A DNA stretch of 64,000 bases from Argyresthia goedartella (taxonomy: Eukaryota; Arthropoda; Insecta; Lepidoptera; Argyresthiidae), in the NCBI GenBank assembly GCA_949825045.1, contig OX463821.1:35360486-35424485 (forward strand). The letters run 5' to 3'. Positions 22,874 through 34,500 of the stretch are shown in pieces. Below the pieces are notes generated by a model. It did no database searches, was not told the DNA's origin, and saw only the letters and a list, made by a program, of their open reading frames with translations. A program made the translations under genes and the position numbers. Each line of letters opens with the position of its first letter. Positions within the stretch are counted from its first letter, which is position 1.

Positions 22874-23129
22874 ATAATAATGATAATAATACCTTGGACA
22901 CTATTTACACACATTGATCTAGCCCCAAACTAGGATTCCTTGTATCTTGGGTACTAGACAACGATACACATACACAAACGATAAAGATTATACTTACATA
23001 GATAAATAGCCATGACTAGGGTACAAACATCCGTTCTCATCAAACAAATATTTGCCCCCACCGGGACTCGAACCCGGGACCCTTGGCTTCGTAGGCAGGG
23101 ACACTGCCGACTCGGCTATTCGGGTCGTC
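22874..23129 (-). mobile_element. tRNA-derived SINE of lepidopteran type
   Basis: The minus strand begins GACGACCCGAATAGCCGAGT. It has an A box (TAGCCGAGTCGG, 23118-23107) and a B box (GGGTTCGAGTCCC, 23075-23063), then a tRNA-unrelated body and a tail of TATTATTATCATTATTATTA. About 255 bp, the usual length for this SINE type. It is flanked by a possible 7-bp duplication, TTTCTTA, at 22867-22873 and 23131-23137. The head is transcribed by RNA polymerase III; mobilisation would depend on a partner LINE. Its 3' part recurs at 27639-27665. Confidence 0.85.
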
Positions 23130-23137
23130 ATTTCTTA

Positions 23138-24110
23138 GAAATGCACTTTCGTTGATAATATCTTTGTAGCTGTCTGGGAGTATATTGTAGATTTCTATGG
23201 ACTTAATATATGTGTTAGAGGATTGTAGAATGTATTTTCGATAAACAAAGTTTGTTTTGATAGCTGAAAGAATATAAGTTATTTAGAGTGGCTCTGGACT
23301 TGTATGTTACAGGATATTTTCTTACAAGTTAAATAATTTCTAAGATGTAAATAGCGGGGAGGGTGAGGATGTTAAAGTGTTGGAATTATGTTTTGCACCT
23401 GTCTGTAGGTTTTACGTTGGCTATGATTCTGAATATTTTTTCCTGCTTTGTAATTAGCTGCGAAGCATCAGTGCTGTTTCCCCAAAGTATTACACCGTAG
23501 TTGAGCCAGGAGTGTGCGTAAGCATAGCACGTTGGGAGAGCAGTCTCGATGTTTGTGGTCTTTTTTCCTTTAATGCATACGAAAATTTACCTTTAATTTT
23601 TTGTATTTATATTAATATAAGGGGCTTTTTGATAAAATTATTCAAGTTCATTTCAAGGTTGTGGTCCTTCATCCAGTCAGTAATTTTGTCAAAGCATTAA
23701 ATAGTGTTGGGGGAAAATTGTCAATACCACAGCTTCTCTTATTTTTAAGATTTTTTATTATTTTATTTACTTCAAGACATGAAACATAGTTTCTCCTATA
23801 GAGGCAAAAGATTGGTTCAAATAGTTTGAGATTATTTTAGGATCAGAATTCAGTATTGTTTATTTAGTTTGATATTTTCTTTTAATTTTAATATGTTTTT
23901 ATTTGTGCGTTCGTTAAATATTTTCTACATTGTTTACTTTGTTATTTGACGTTTTCGTTTGATATATGTATATACTGCAGTTTTTTGAGGCATTCACTGA
24001 TCTTTTGAGCATTTTTTCGTATTTTTAATAATGTTCATGAAGATATTTCACCATTAGATTGTAAGGTGACAAAACGATAAGAAATTTATTAAGCAAAAGA
24101 TTCATGAAAA
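23138..24110 (-). pseudogene. Degenerate CR1/Daphne-like RT fragment (element I)
   Basis: The minus strand shows a decayed RT: near 23800-23700 LEVNKIIKNLKNKRSCGIDN (start of the RT fingers), then an abrupt jump to a stretch typical of the region after the catalytic box, DWMKDHNLEMNLNNFIKK. Further down, near 23520-23400, TAYAHSWLNYGVILWGNST marks the C-terminus. The central RT, including the catalytic FADD/YADD box, is missing. Many stops and frame changes show that it is old. Confidence 0.6.
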
Positions 24111-24142
24111 TAAGTACAGAGAATATAAATAAGATATTCATT

Positions 24143-24985
24143 CTATTTCAAGACGTGTGGGACTGCCGCTCCATCCTCATATAGGCCTGTGCGATTCCAC
24201 CTATGGCGGGTGCCGCGGATGCACATGCTGCTAGCCCTGATGATGGCGGTTTGAATTCTTGCTCGTAGCCAGCCCATTATTGTGGCAGGGGTCCGGTTCC
24301 AGCGGTCCGCCAGTGTTTCGGCGAGGTGTTTAGTGAATGATATCATTTGTGGAGCAAAAACTCCGTCGACAGAGGTTACTAAAGGGGTGAAGGTGGCGTG
24401 GCGCGTCTCGCATGGGTCGCAGTACTTCCTTTTCTTTTCTTCTTCAGCTGAACGAAGGACAGCCGCTACGGGGCGTGATGCGTGGGAGGGAGCGTCGGTG
24501 TCTATGACACGGATATCAAATAACGCCTCCCTCTGGGCAATCCATACCCCCCGACAAGCCAAGTCTCCACGCAGCCCAGTATCGCCTTCGGAGATGACTG
24601 GCTCTTTCGTGACGTTTCCCCAGGCTTGTTGGCACAGTTCACAGAAAAGATCCCTTATTTCGTTATGTCTGCGTGTGATAAGGCCACCTGTTTTGCAGCA
24701 CAAGGCGTGGTCCACGTTGAAGTTGTCATTGCCGCAGCCGTCGCAAGTCGCAGGCATGGAGATTGGTGTGCGGTGGTATCTTATGGCCAGGGCATCTCTA
24801 AATTCGTGGGGTGATAAGTCGAAGTTGTCTTTTCTTGTCGGTATTACTGAAAGCCATGTTGATGTTTTTGTTTTCATTTTTGTCGCTATTGATCTTTCTA
24901 TTGCTCTTTTCTTTTTGGATGGTAAGGTGTGTAGGTTTAAGTCTTTTACTTTGACATTATGTTTTGATAGTGTTTGAAGTTGTCA
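24143..24985 (-). pseudogene. C-terminus of an REL-endonuclease retroelement
   Basis: Open minus-strand frame of at least 244 codons, continuing upstream in frame to about 24970 without ATG. It contains WLSVIPTRKDNFDLSPHEFR, then a zinc-binding motif CDGCGNDNFNVDHALCC (C-x2-C-x8-H-x3-C region), then RGDLACRGVWIAQREALFDI, resembling the (R/K)PD...D core of a restriction-like endonuclease. That order (CCHC finger followed by PD-(D/E)xK nuclease at the extreme C-terminus) is the R2/NeSL-type arrangement. The RT is absent. It ends in a short C-terminal extension at 24143. It is a different lineage from the 56832-59075 protein but has the same terminal layout. The sequence is uninterrupted, so it may be younger than its surroundings. 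Confidence 0.6.
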
Positions 24986-25049
24986 ACCAAAACTTTTTCT
25001 TTTTAACTTGTATTTTTGGTATTTGGAATGCATTTGTTCAATATATTTG

Positions 25050-25400
25050 TTAAAATATTATGAAATGTAATATAATTTTCGTGCACGTTTGATCCATGTT
25101 TTTCCGAAGAAATAATCTCTTTTCTGTGTACCAAACGTCGGTTGGTGGGAGGTGAGCTGGTGGTATATTTAGTATTAAGTCAACGGCCATATGACTTGTG
25201 AATCCTAGATTTTTTACAGATGACTTTTGGTATTTGCTATTGTTTGTGAATACTAAATCTATACAAGTGCTACTTGATTTTGTAAAGTGTATAGTTGATT
25301 TTATGTGTTGAGTTACGTTATGTTCGGACACAGATTCTATGAAAGTATTTGACTTACTGCAATTTTCTAGAATGTTTATATTAAAGTCAACGTTGCAGTG
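25050..25400 (-). pseudogene. AP-endonuclease fragment of a non-LTR element
   Basis: Minus-strand frame (25331-25050) with IHFTKSSSTCIDLVFTNN and KNLGFTSHMAVDLIL, the conserved C-terminal half of a LINE endonuclease (ID...TN and S-H-D-like block, here SHM). It may be the upstream part of element I, separated from it by the REL fragment at 24143-24985. Confidence 0.65.
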
Positions 25401-25407
25401 TTTAAAC

Positions 25408-25670
25408 GATCACCAAAAATGCACCTATTTTACTACCAATAAATTTGAAATGACCGCCAGAATCAGTAAACGACCACCAAATTGTGTTTGGATAAATGAT
25501 CACCAAACTTTTTATAATGTTTTGTTATAAGTTAATGTTTTAAGTATTTTTTGTTGTTCTTACATGGTCAACCTAAGCTACCGTAGCATTTTGCCCTTAT
25601 ATTTTCTGCAACTTTTGGTGATCATTTACCCATTTTGGGTAGGAGAAAATTATTTTGGTGATCATTGTAA
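25408..25670. repeat. Cluster of GATCACCAAA motifs in both orientations
   Basis: Four related motifs in one orientation (ACGATCACCAAAA near 25409, ATGACCGCCA near 25452, ACGACCACCAAA near 25470, ATGATCACCAAA near 25496) and two in the opposite orientation (TTTTGGTGATCATTTACCC near 25612, TTTTGGTGATCATTGTAAT near 25654). The outermost pair makes an 11-bp inverted repeat around about 240 bp. It may be a small non-autonomous element. Confidence 0.5.
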
Positions 25671-25824
25671 TTGTTCCCGTTCTTTTATATGGATGTTCAT
25701 GCTGCACTTTTTGAGTTTTCTGGGTTTCGGACAAGGTGGTTAGGGTAGGTTGTATATCTCTTTTGAAGTCAATTATTGCTATGGTAATCTCAGATTTCAA
25801 AATGATTTTCAACTATCTAGCTAT

Positions 25825-25926
25825 CACGGTTCATCAGACACAGCCTGGTGACAGACGGACGGACGGACGGACAGCGGAGAATTTGTAATAGGGTCCCGTT
25901 TGGCACCCTGCGGGTACGGAACCCTA
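25825..25926. repeat. Dispersed lepidopteran repeat with (GACG)n core
   Basis: CACAGCCTGGTGACAGACGG, a (GACG)n run, then AATAGGGTCCCGTTTGGCAC and GGGTACGGAACCCTAAAAA. This phrase is familiar as a widely dispersed repeat end in lepidopteran DNA. The identification is from memory and the parent element is not assigned. Confidence 0.55.
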
Positions 25927-26909
25927 AAAATGTCAAAAAACCACGTTCCTTCCTCTCTTTCATTTAACGGCCAACACGCATGAAAGTAGACTTTGCGGCG
26001 CTCGTACCCTAAAACAATTGTCATCACAAAAATGAAATTCATGACATGAATTGTAGGAAATTTTCTCTTGTTTATTTTTGCCTCTGACCCTTTTATCATA
26101 TATATTAAAGTTTTCCCAAAAAGTTTAATAAATATGATAAAAGGGGAACACATTTTACGGTTAGGGGGGTGCAGCGTCAGGTGGAAGGGGGCGGGGGGAT
26201 GGAAGTTGTGCGATTTTTAATACCACACCCAAAGGTATCATGCGACATTACTTTCAAAACTTTATTAATTAGTTTGTCTGAAAACAGAATTACTTTACGT
26301 TACCAGGCGGGATGCGATGGCGGATGACATTATATAAGGTATACATGAAAACGAAACTACGTAATCTGTCTTCTGACAGCCAAGTCCAAACATATAACAC
26401 GACATAAACGAATGTAAGGTACCTACTTATAGCCAGAACTTTTTTCATTATAATAACCGTAAGCAGTAACAATTACGTTAACCTGGATGACATTATCATT
26501 CCAGTTTTTGAGAACTTACTCCTTTTTTTAAGGTCGATTTAAACACTGCAAAATGTGAAGCTTGGCATGCTGTCGACTTTACCATTGTTTACGTTCGCGC
26601 AAATCTCTCACACACATGGAATAAATCGAACGCCGCATTGGATGGTAAAATATAAAATTATTTTGTCGCGTCACTGTAATAAAGGGAGGAACGTAATATT
26701 TTATATTCAATTCCGCTTTTACGCCGAGCGAGCGGTGAAAACGTTGGGACTTTGGGAGATATGCTGTATGATGGATTATCTTGATATTTCTTCATGCTCG
26801 CGTGAACTACGATGTACTTAACAAAATACAAGGAAAATACATAAAACATACAGAGTCTGTACAAAAGACTTGTTGTCTAAACAAAGAGATAGACATATAT
26901 ACAGGTATA
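25927..26909. other. Noncoding stretch with one imperfect hairpin
   Basis: No coding motif is found. At about 26092-26142 CCTTTTATCATATATATTA is followed, after about 18 bases, by TAATAAATATGATAAAAGG, an inverted repeat with 19-base arms and one mismatch. A G-rich patch lies at 26161-26202. The rest is AT-rich and could be host DNA. Confidence 0.5.
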
Positions 26910-26910
26910 G

Positions 26911-27628
26911 TGATAGAATAGAATAGAATAGAATAGATCTTTATTTGTAAAACATAGGTGTATATAACAAAGGTCTTAGGAATACGTTTAAAGTGTAGGT
27001 ATCTCTATGTTTCGCGCAATGGCATACAAATATTATTGTTTATTGACTAATATTATATATTACCTATTTAACATGCAGATATCATAAAATCAATCAGTCA
27101 ATAAAAACAGGTTTGGTTGATGTAGTCAGTGGTGTAAGCTATATACAGTGTCGGTGTCGAAGAGATATTCATTTACGGTGTAGTAGGCCTTGGATGTAAG
27201 CAATTTCTTAAGATTATATTTAAAAATACTTATATTATTCATCGCTCTTAATGTTTCCTGTAGTTTATTATATATTCGGGTGGACATGCCGAATATGCTT
27301 TTATCAAAGTAAGCAGATTTACGTGGGTAGGAGCACAGCTTGTCCAGATTACGTTTACTCTTCATAAAATTAAATAAATGTAGATTACACTTGATAAACA
27401 CTGCAGTTTCAAATATGTAAAGTGACGCTACTGTCAATATTTTAAGATTAATGAAATGGGTCTTACAAGATTCTGTAATATTAATATTGCATATAGACCG
27501 TATACATTTCTTGTGAGCCTTAAATATTAGATCTATTTTAGTGGCGTTTCCCCAAAACATTATGCCATATTGTAAGGACGACTCGACAAACCCATGATAT
27601 GCAGTTAGCAAAGCGTCCTTATTCATAG
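26911..27628 (-). pseudogene. CR1/Daphne-like RT C-terminus (element J), 5'-truncated
   Basis: Open minus-strand frame 27626-27126 (166 codons): TAYHGFVESSLQYGIMFWGN, FKAHKKCIRSICNI, SLYIFETAVFIKCNLHLFN, ending about 190 bases before the terminal (TAGAA)n-type repeat at 26911-26935. It matches the C-terminal segment of element H in kind, not in detail. It is truncated at about 27628 inside the RT thumb. The frame is uninterrupted, so this is a relatively young truncated insertion. Confidence 0.75.
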
Positions 27629-27638
27629 ACAGTATATA

Positions 27639-27665
27639 ATACCTTGGACACTATTTATACATGTC
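27639..27665 (-). repeat. SINE 3'-end fragment
   Basis: ATACCTTGGACACTATTTATACATG here matches the region just inside the tail of the SINE at 22889-22915 with few differences. Only the tail end is present. Confidence 0.6.
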
Positions 27666-27958
27666 GTAGAAGGGTCAGGACCGATGGCTGAGGGCGTCCC
27701 GAGGATGGGTGTGATGGCTACTCGAGCATTGGAGACAACAGCTTCGTTATAACACAGTTTATTAACTTTAGGGCACGAATCATGTTCTAGACACAGAATA
27801 ATGACACTTGACACTGGGAGCACTAGTTACTGAACAATCACACTAAACACGGGGAGTACTAGATACATAATAACCACACTAGTCACGGGGACTGGCTAGT
27901 CCAATAATGTGGGAGGAGGTGCGCTCCGTACGACTGCTCGTTATAGACTAACCCGCTG
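27666..27958. other. Unassigned flank left of Jockey copy 2
   Basis: About 290 bp without coding motifs. It contains near-repeats of CACGGGGA/CTAG-rich phrases (for example 27848-27862 and 27883-27897). It does not match the sequence on the other side of the Jockey copy, so the Jockey 2 target cannot be reconstructed. Confidence 0.4.
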
Positions 27959-27990
27959 TTTTTTTTTTTTTTTTTGTTGGAGGGGAAAAA

Positions 27991-27995
27991 AATAG
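27991..27995. repeat. Target-site duplication of BEL 1, left
   Basis: AATAG, matching AATGG at 39932-39936 with one change. The uninterrupted Jockey copy 1 reads AAAAAAATGGATTTACCC here. Confidence 0.65.
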
Positions 27996-28505
27996 TGTTC
28001 AGGCCTCTCGGCACCCGATGACCTCGCAGGGGCCCATAGCTACGAGGTAGCGTAGCGATCGGATGCCAAGAAGTAAGAACGTCGGCGTTTCACCGAGCTA
28101 AAGTAAATAGATTCTATCTGACCTGGTCTGTGCTTCGTTCCCGTCAAACTCCTGTCTCTCTGCAAGGCCTGGGTGCACCCTAGGCTCTACTTGGTAGACA
28201 GGTTCTTCAGCCAACCAGGTATGGCTGGCAGGCCAGCTTCGACGCGCACAGTGTTACGTAAATACGAACTTTATCTGGTTCGGAGAACCACAATACACTC
28301 AGCTATAAGACAATCCTGAGGGGAGCCCGAATACAATTCCAGATGGCTTACGATTTAATTTCAATGCCCAAAATCAATACGCGTCACATTGCGGGGGCTT
28401 TTCGTCTGTCAGTCAGTTGTCAAAAAACTGCAAAGATGGCCGCAACGTCAAATTCAAAATGGCCGTTCCGAAACCATCGATCGAGTATCGATTTTGAATC
28501 GAACA
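27996..28505 (-). repeat. 3' LTR of BEL/Pao element 1
   Basis: 510 bp with termini TGTTCAGGCC...GAATCGAACA (TG...CA; on the element strand TGTTCGATTC...GGCCTGAACA). The partner at 39429-39931 is nearly identical, with one substitution near 28193 and a small length difference near 28460. Confidence 0.9.
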
Positions 28506-28537
28506 ATCACCCGCCCGGACAGGCACCCACCTGTCCC

Positions 28538-31374
28538 TTAATCTACGGGCAGCCGAGAGTACGTTGCTACCGCTCGTTTTAGTACCGAGCCTCTTACTAG
28601 AACCTCTGCAGACCGGGGGGTCCCGTCCTTGCCAGGGAACAAGTTAACAATGCGCCCCCTGCGCCAACGTAGTGGCGGTAGGTTAGCATCCTTAACCAGC
28701 ACGAGGTCACCAACACTAGGGGGGCTGGTTTTGTCAGTCCACTTAAGGCGCTGTTGTAAGATATGCAGATACTCGAGCGACCAACGCTTCCAGAAAGTCT
28801 GAGTAAACTGCTGCAACATCTGATACCTTGAGAACCGATACAATTTCACTCCCTCGAAGGGGTGCTCGGGCAACGCGTTAAGTGGCTGTCCTATCAAGAA
28901 ATGGCCTGGGGTCAGAGCCTCCAGGTCATTTGGATCCGAGCTGAGCGGACACAACGGTCGCGAATTGAGAACGGCCTCGATCTTACAAAACAATGTCGCG
29001 AGCTCCTTAAAAGTCAGCGCGGTCTGACCTACTATACGCCCTAAGTGCGTCTTCGCTGACTTAACTACGGCCTCAAAAATCCCACCCCAGTGGGGGCAAC
29101 TCGGTGGGCTGAAGGTCCACTGTATACCCCGACGGGAGAGGGCCGTTCCAATATCCACTTTATTTACATTCAAAAAGTTGACTATCTCTCGTAAGTATCG
29201 TTCCGCACCGACGTAGTTAGTGCCGTTATCAGAGCGGATCAAAGTTGGAAGTCCCCTTCGAGAAACAAACCTATCCAAACAAGCAATGAAAGCCTCTGTC
29301 GAGAGATCAGCAACGAGCTCGAGATGTACCGCCTTGGTGGATAAACAAACAAACACACACAGGTACGCCTTGTATTGCTTAGCGTTACGCAATCGTGAAC
29401 TCTTCACCATAAACGGTCCTGCAAAATCCGTACCAACACCTGAAAACGGTCTGACCTCATTCACACGATCAGGGGGCAAGTCCCCCATGAGAGGTTGCAT
29501 CGTGGCAGCCTTAAGTCGATAACAAGGCATGCACCGAAACACGATGTTCCGTATGACACGGCGGGCAGATAAGATCCAAAACTCCCGCTGGAGCGTGGCC
29601 AACAACGCGTTACAGCCGGCATGCGCGTTTTTAATATGACGATCAGTCACCAGCAATTCAACTAACTGTCCCCCCTTGGGGAGCAGAAGTGGGTGACGAG
29701 CCGAATACGACAGATTCGCATTGCGCAATCTTCCTCCTACCCGAAGTAACCCGGTCGAATCAACAAAGGGGTTGAGACGCGCTACGGCTCCCTTCAATTT
29801 CGAACGTCCACTTCGTATAGTCTCCAATTCTACCCCAAACTTCGAGGACTGTACCAACCGGACCAAATTCAGTAGCGACTCGTTTCGCTCTGCCGGAGTC
29901 AGAATAGGGTTCAACGTTCGCTGATCGCGAGGAGTACGACAATTTCGAGCGAATCTCCTAATCCAAGTGGACACGTTTATCAACTTGTCAAGTGAGCTAT
30001 ACCGGTCCAGCAGAAACCCGGCGTCAGGGTCCTCAGCCTTCTGGGTAACATGCACGGCCGCTCTGGGGCCATGATCCGAAGATACTACTACATGGCTGTG
30101 GGGCCAGTCCGATTCTCTCCTGGCAAGCCAGGGTGGTCCCCACCACAAATGGTGTCTAACGAGTTCAGGAGCCCGACATCCCCTGGATGCACAATCAGAC
30201 GGGTTCAATTCTGCTGGTACATGTCTCCAAGTCAGTGGGACCTCAGACGACACAATCTGGGAGACACGGCTCGCGACAAAAACCTCTAAGTTATGGACCG
30301 AAGCCTTCAGCCAGCACAAAACAATCTGGCTGTCCGTCCACGCGTACACCGTATCCTCCAAAACCACTGACCCACGCAACACTGTTAGAGTGTGATTCAA
30401 AAGTTTGGTCAAAAGAGCAGCCCCGGACAGTTCCAGTTTTGGAATCGTCATCCTTGTCCGAATAGGCGCTACCTTGCTTTTTGCCAAAACCAAACGCACG
30501 TCGACCTCCCCGGTGGAGGTGACGGTTCGCAAATAAACCGCTGCCGCAAACCCTCGTTCAGAGGCATCACAAAACCCGTGAAGGGTTGCCATGTAATCCC
30601 CAGCAGGGACCAATTTCCTCGGCAGCGATACATCATTTATGTCCGATAGCGAAGTGAACATTTGCGTCCAATCAGTCAACAAATCACCTGAGAGGTGGGT
30701 GTCCCAGGTCAACTGAGCCGCCCATAGCCTTTGCATAAAACATTTGAGAGCAAAGGTGACTGGAGAAATCCATCCATTCGGGTCGAACGTTCTCGCAATC
30801 GTTGACAGTACTGACCGCTTCGTCCAGGCCTTCGGTGTTTCTAAAACCACCCGATAGGTAAACTCATCATGGACGGGCCGGTACTGAATTCCAAGCACTG
30901 ACAACATGTTAGGGTTGTCAGGATTCTCAAAAACGTGCGGGTCTTGTTGAAACTCATCTGGGAGACCAGCCATCAACTCAGGGGAGTTGGACATCCACTT
31001 GCGTAGTTCATAGCCGCCTCGTTCCAGCAATTGAATGAGCTCGTCACGTCGGTCCAGAGCTTCCTCTACACTGGCTGCCCCTGTGCAGACGTCATCGACG
31101 TACAAATCTTGCTCCAGGATAGCGGCGGCTCTAGGATAGCTCACACGGTCACGCGACGCCAACTCCCGCAGGGTACGCATCGCCAAATACGGGCTAGACC
31201 GTAACCCATACGTGTTCGTGTTCAACTCATAGACCTTGACTGGCTCGGCCGTGGACTCACGCCAAAATATCAACTGATACCTTCTGTCAGCCGGATGAAT
31301 TACCGTTTGCCTAAACATCATCCGAATGTCTGCGACAAATACAACCTGGTGCCTCCGAAAGCTCGTGAGAATAT
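28538..31374 (-). pseudogene. BEL/Pao Pol, RT to integrase part (interrupted upstream by Mag)
   Basis: Open frame of more than 927 codons. RT: MMFRQTVIHPADRRYQLIFW, NTYGLRSSPYLAMRTL and LYVDDVCTGAAS with the YVDD catalytic pair. RNase H: LHGFCDASERGFAAAVYL, then YAWTDSQIVLCWL. Integrase: an H-H-C-C zinc region (HIKNAHAGCNALL...CMPCYR), then VGTDFAGPF, IRSDNGTNYVGAE and [15 protein letters not shown] giving the D, D, E catalytic set. The C-terminal domain, typical for BEL (GDLVLVKDANLPPLRWRRGR), ends SRLPVD. The first residues of the RT (palm start) are on the other side of the Mag element. Without that insertion the polyprotein would be complete, so function was probably lost at that event. 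Confidence 0.9.
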
Positions 31375-31505
31375 TGTTACGTATGTAGCTATAACTATCG
31401 AGTGCGCTAGACTGCGTCAGCGCGCTCGAACCTCTCTCTCTATTAAACAGTGGTTACTGAGCCCTAATAGCAGAACGTTGTGTTGTCATTTCCCACATAC
31501 TTAAC
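31375..31505 (+). repeat. 5' LTR of the Mag-type element
   Basis: 131 bp starting TGTTACGTATG and ending CATACTTAAC, identical to 35817-35947 base for base as read. It is short, as known for Mag-type LTRs. The exact right edge may include one more A. Confidence 0.92.
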
Positions 31506-31507
31506 AG

Positions 31508-31520
31508 TGGCGACGAGGAT
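31508..31520 (+). other. Primer-binding site of the Mag-type element
   Basis: TGGCGACGAGGAT, complementary to the 3' end of a tRNA-Ser with terminal ATCCTCGTCG plus CCA as recalled. It is two to three bases after the LTR. tRNA-Ser priming is known for Mag of Bombyx. Confidence 0.7.
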
Positions 31521-31558
31521 CAAAAATAAATACTTTAGCGTGCAAATAAACCGCCACT

Positions 31559-34500
31559 ATGTCAAACCCGTCGCTAATTGGATCTTTACCAATATTCAAT
31601 CATGAATCACAGGACTGGTTAGTGTTCAAAGAACGTTTTCAACAGTGGTGCGTGGCAAATGAGTTGCTCGATGATGAAAAATCACAAGTAAGACGACGTG
31701 CTATACTGCTCAGTGCACTCGCTGAGGTTACGTACAAGCTAGTACGTGACCTTTCACATCCAAAGGACATCAGTTCGCTAACTTACAAAGAAGTTTTGAA
31801 ATTGCTGGATGATCACTTTCTCCCGCGGAAGTGTATAATCGGTGAGCGTCATATGTTCCATGCTGCACTCCAGACGCCTGGTGAAGAATTAAATGAGTGG
31901 GCTGCTCGCGTTAGGAGCTTAGCTACCCATTGCAAATTCACATCATTGGATGAGACGCTCCGAGACCGATTCGTGCTCGGCATGGAGCCGGGACCTGCCC
32001 GCGACAAGTTATTCACGGAAGATGCATCTACCCTCACTTTGGCAAAAGCACTAGATATCGCCCAGGGACTTCGCTGCGCCCGCGCTGCAGCACGACTTGT
32101 GACTCCAGGGACGACAAGAGGATATATGCACCCACTTCAAGAGGAAGCTGCAAACGTGAACCGTATTTCTACAAGACAGCAACAAAACCGGGGCAACATC
32201 CATTGCAGCGTGTGTGGATATACCAGTCACTCGGCTAATGCCTGCAAGTTTGCTAAACACACCTGCAAGCAATGTGGTGTTAAAGGGCATCTGAAGAGGA
32301 TGTGCACGAAGAAAAATCGTTCAATTCAAAAAAATCACAACTATGTAGTAGATGATAGCGCTGATGTTGGTGATGATGATGATGATGGTAAGGGTCAATG
32401 CATTTATAACATTCGAACACAAAATGGGGAAGCCATGATGCAAAATGTAAACATTAACGGAACCACCATTTTGTTTGAAGTTGATAGTGGGTCGTTTGTA
32501 ACAACGATATCAGACCTTATTTACCGTAAACACTTTAATGACATTCCGCTAAGTAATAGTAGTTTGGTTTTAAAAGTTTATACTGGTGGTAAAATATATC
32601 CTTTAGGGCTAATTAGTTTACCAGTGACTTATGAAAATGATACTAAAATCTTAGATATACATGTTATAGCTGACGGCGGCCCACCTCACTTGGGTAGAAA
32701 TTTTATGTCAGCATTCAACCTGAAAATAAGTAAAATCAATCACATTAAAACTGAAAATATAGTAAAGTCGCTGACTTCTAAATATCCAGAGGTATTTTCA
32801 GACAGGTTAGGTTGCTTTAATAAGCACACAGTTAGCTTATATGTAAAACCTGACTCGAAACCGATCTTTATGAAAGCAAGATCTGTCCCGTTTGCATTAA
32901 AAGAAAAAGTGGACCAGGAATTAAATAGGATGGTACAAGAAGGCATACTAAAATCAGTACAACACTCGAATTATGCCAGCCCCATTGTACCTGTCCTTAA
33001 ACATAATGGCAATGTTAGGATATGTGGAGATTTTTCGCAAACCATAAATAAGCAACTTGTTGTCGAAAAATACCCACTTCCCAAAATTGAGGAGTTATTC
33101 GCGAAGTTACATGGAGGTGTAGAATTCACAAAACTTGACCTATCAAATGCCTACATGCAGCTTTTGTTATCTGAGGATGCACAACCACTCACATGCATTA
33201 ACACTCACAAAGGGCTATTCCAGTACACGCGATTGATATACGGGCTGTCTAGTGCTAGTGCTATCTTTCAAAGATCAATAGAAAATACTTTGACGGGTAT
33301 AGAAGGAGTATTGACTTATCAGGATGATGTCTTAATAACAGGTTGTAATAGACAAGAACATTTAAATCGTCTCCAAACAGTACTTGAAAAATTTCGTGAG
33401 GCAGGACTTGTTTTAAGGAAGGAAAAATGCAGTTTTTTCCAAGAGTCGATATCTTATTTGGGTTTTATAATCGACAAAAATGGCTTGCATAAGTCGCCAG
33501 AAAAGGTAAATGCTATTGTAAATGCCAAAAATCCGGAAAATGTAACTCAATTACAATCATTTCTTGGCTTAGTAAATTATTACAGGAGTTTTGTGCCGTC
33601 TGCGTCCACCGTATTGGCCCCGTTTTACAGTCTATTGCTCAAAAACGCAAAATGGAATTGGTCTCAAGAACATGAAGATGCTTTTATCGAAATTAAGAAA
33701 GAGATGGCATCTGATAGAGTGCTGACTCATTTTGATCAGAATGCCACTCTAATTTTAACTGTAGATGCATCACCGTCAGGTCTCGGGGCAGTTTTGTCTC
33801 AGTTAGAGAATGACAGGGAAAGACCGATTTCATATGCATCGCGTGTCCTTTCTTCAGCTGAAAAAAATTACAGCCAGATTCAAAAGGAAGCTACGGCTAT
33901 AATTTTTGGAGTTAAACGCTACCATCAGTACTTGTATGGACGAGATGTGCCCTTCATCCTTCGCACGGATCATAAACCCTTACTGTCAATTTTCAGTCCG
34001 AACAAAGGTGTCCCAGAGGTGTCAGCAAATAGATTACAAAGATACGCGATATTTCTGTCTGCTTACAACTTCACAATAGAATACGTTCGAAGCGAAAAAA
34101 ACTGCGCAGATTTCTTTAGCCGAGCGGGAGTAACCGATTCAGATACAAACTCAGTGGGAGTGGGAGGGGCCAATGCATCAGCTGACCGTGATAGGGCGCA
34201 GTACATAAATCACATAGCATCAAATAATTTACCGTTACAACTCGATGATGTGCGTGAACAAACAAACAAAGATATACTTATGAAACAAGTTTGCAACTTT
34301 GTTATGTTTGGCTGGCCGAAACACTGTGACCAAACTTTAAAGCCATATTACAATTGCAGATATGAAATATCTCTGGAAAACGGCTGCCTCATGAGAGGAC
34401 ATAAATTGATTATTCCAAATCAGTTGAGACATACGGTATTAAGTGAACTACATAGGTCTCATTTAGGAATAATTAAAACCAAATGTGAAGCCCGGGGTCG

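Noticed and set aside
23055..23129. Genuine tRNA gene
   Set aside because: The A and B boxes belong to a SINE with a body and tail, so no functional tRNA is called.
25408..25670. CRISPR-like array
   Set aside because: Motifs are short, diverged, irregularly spaced and in both orientations; the window is eukaryotic.
28862..30649. Plus-strand frames across BEL pol
   Set aside because: They are antisense shadows of the minus-strand polyprotein and are repeated at the same places in copy 2.
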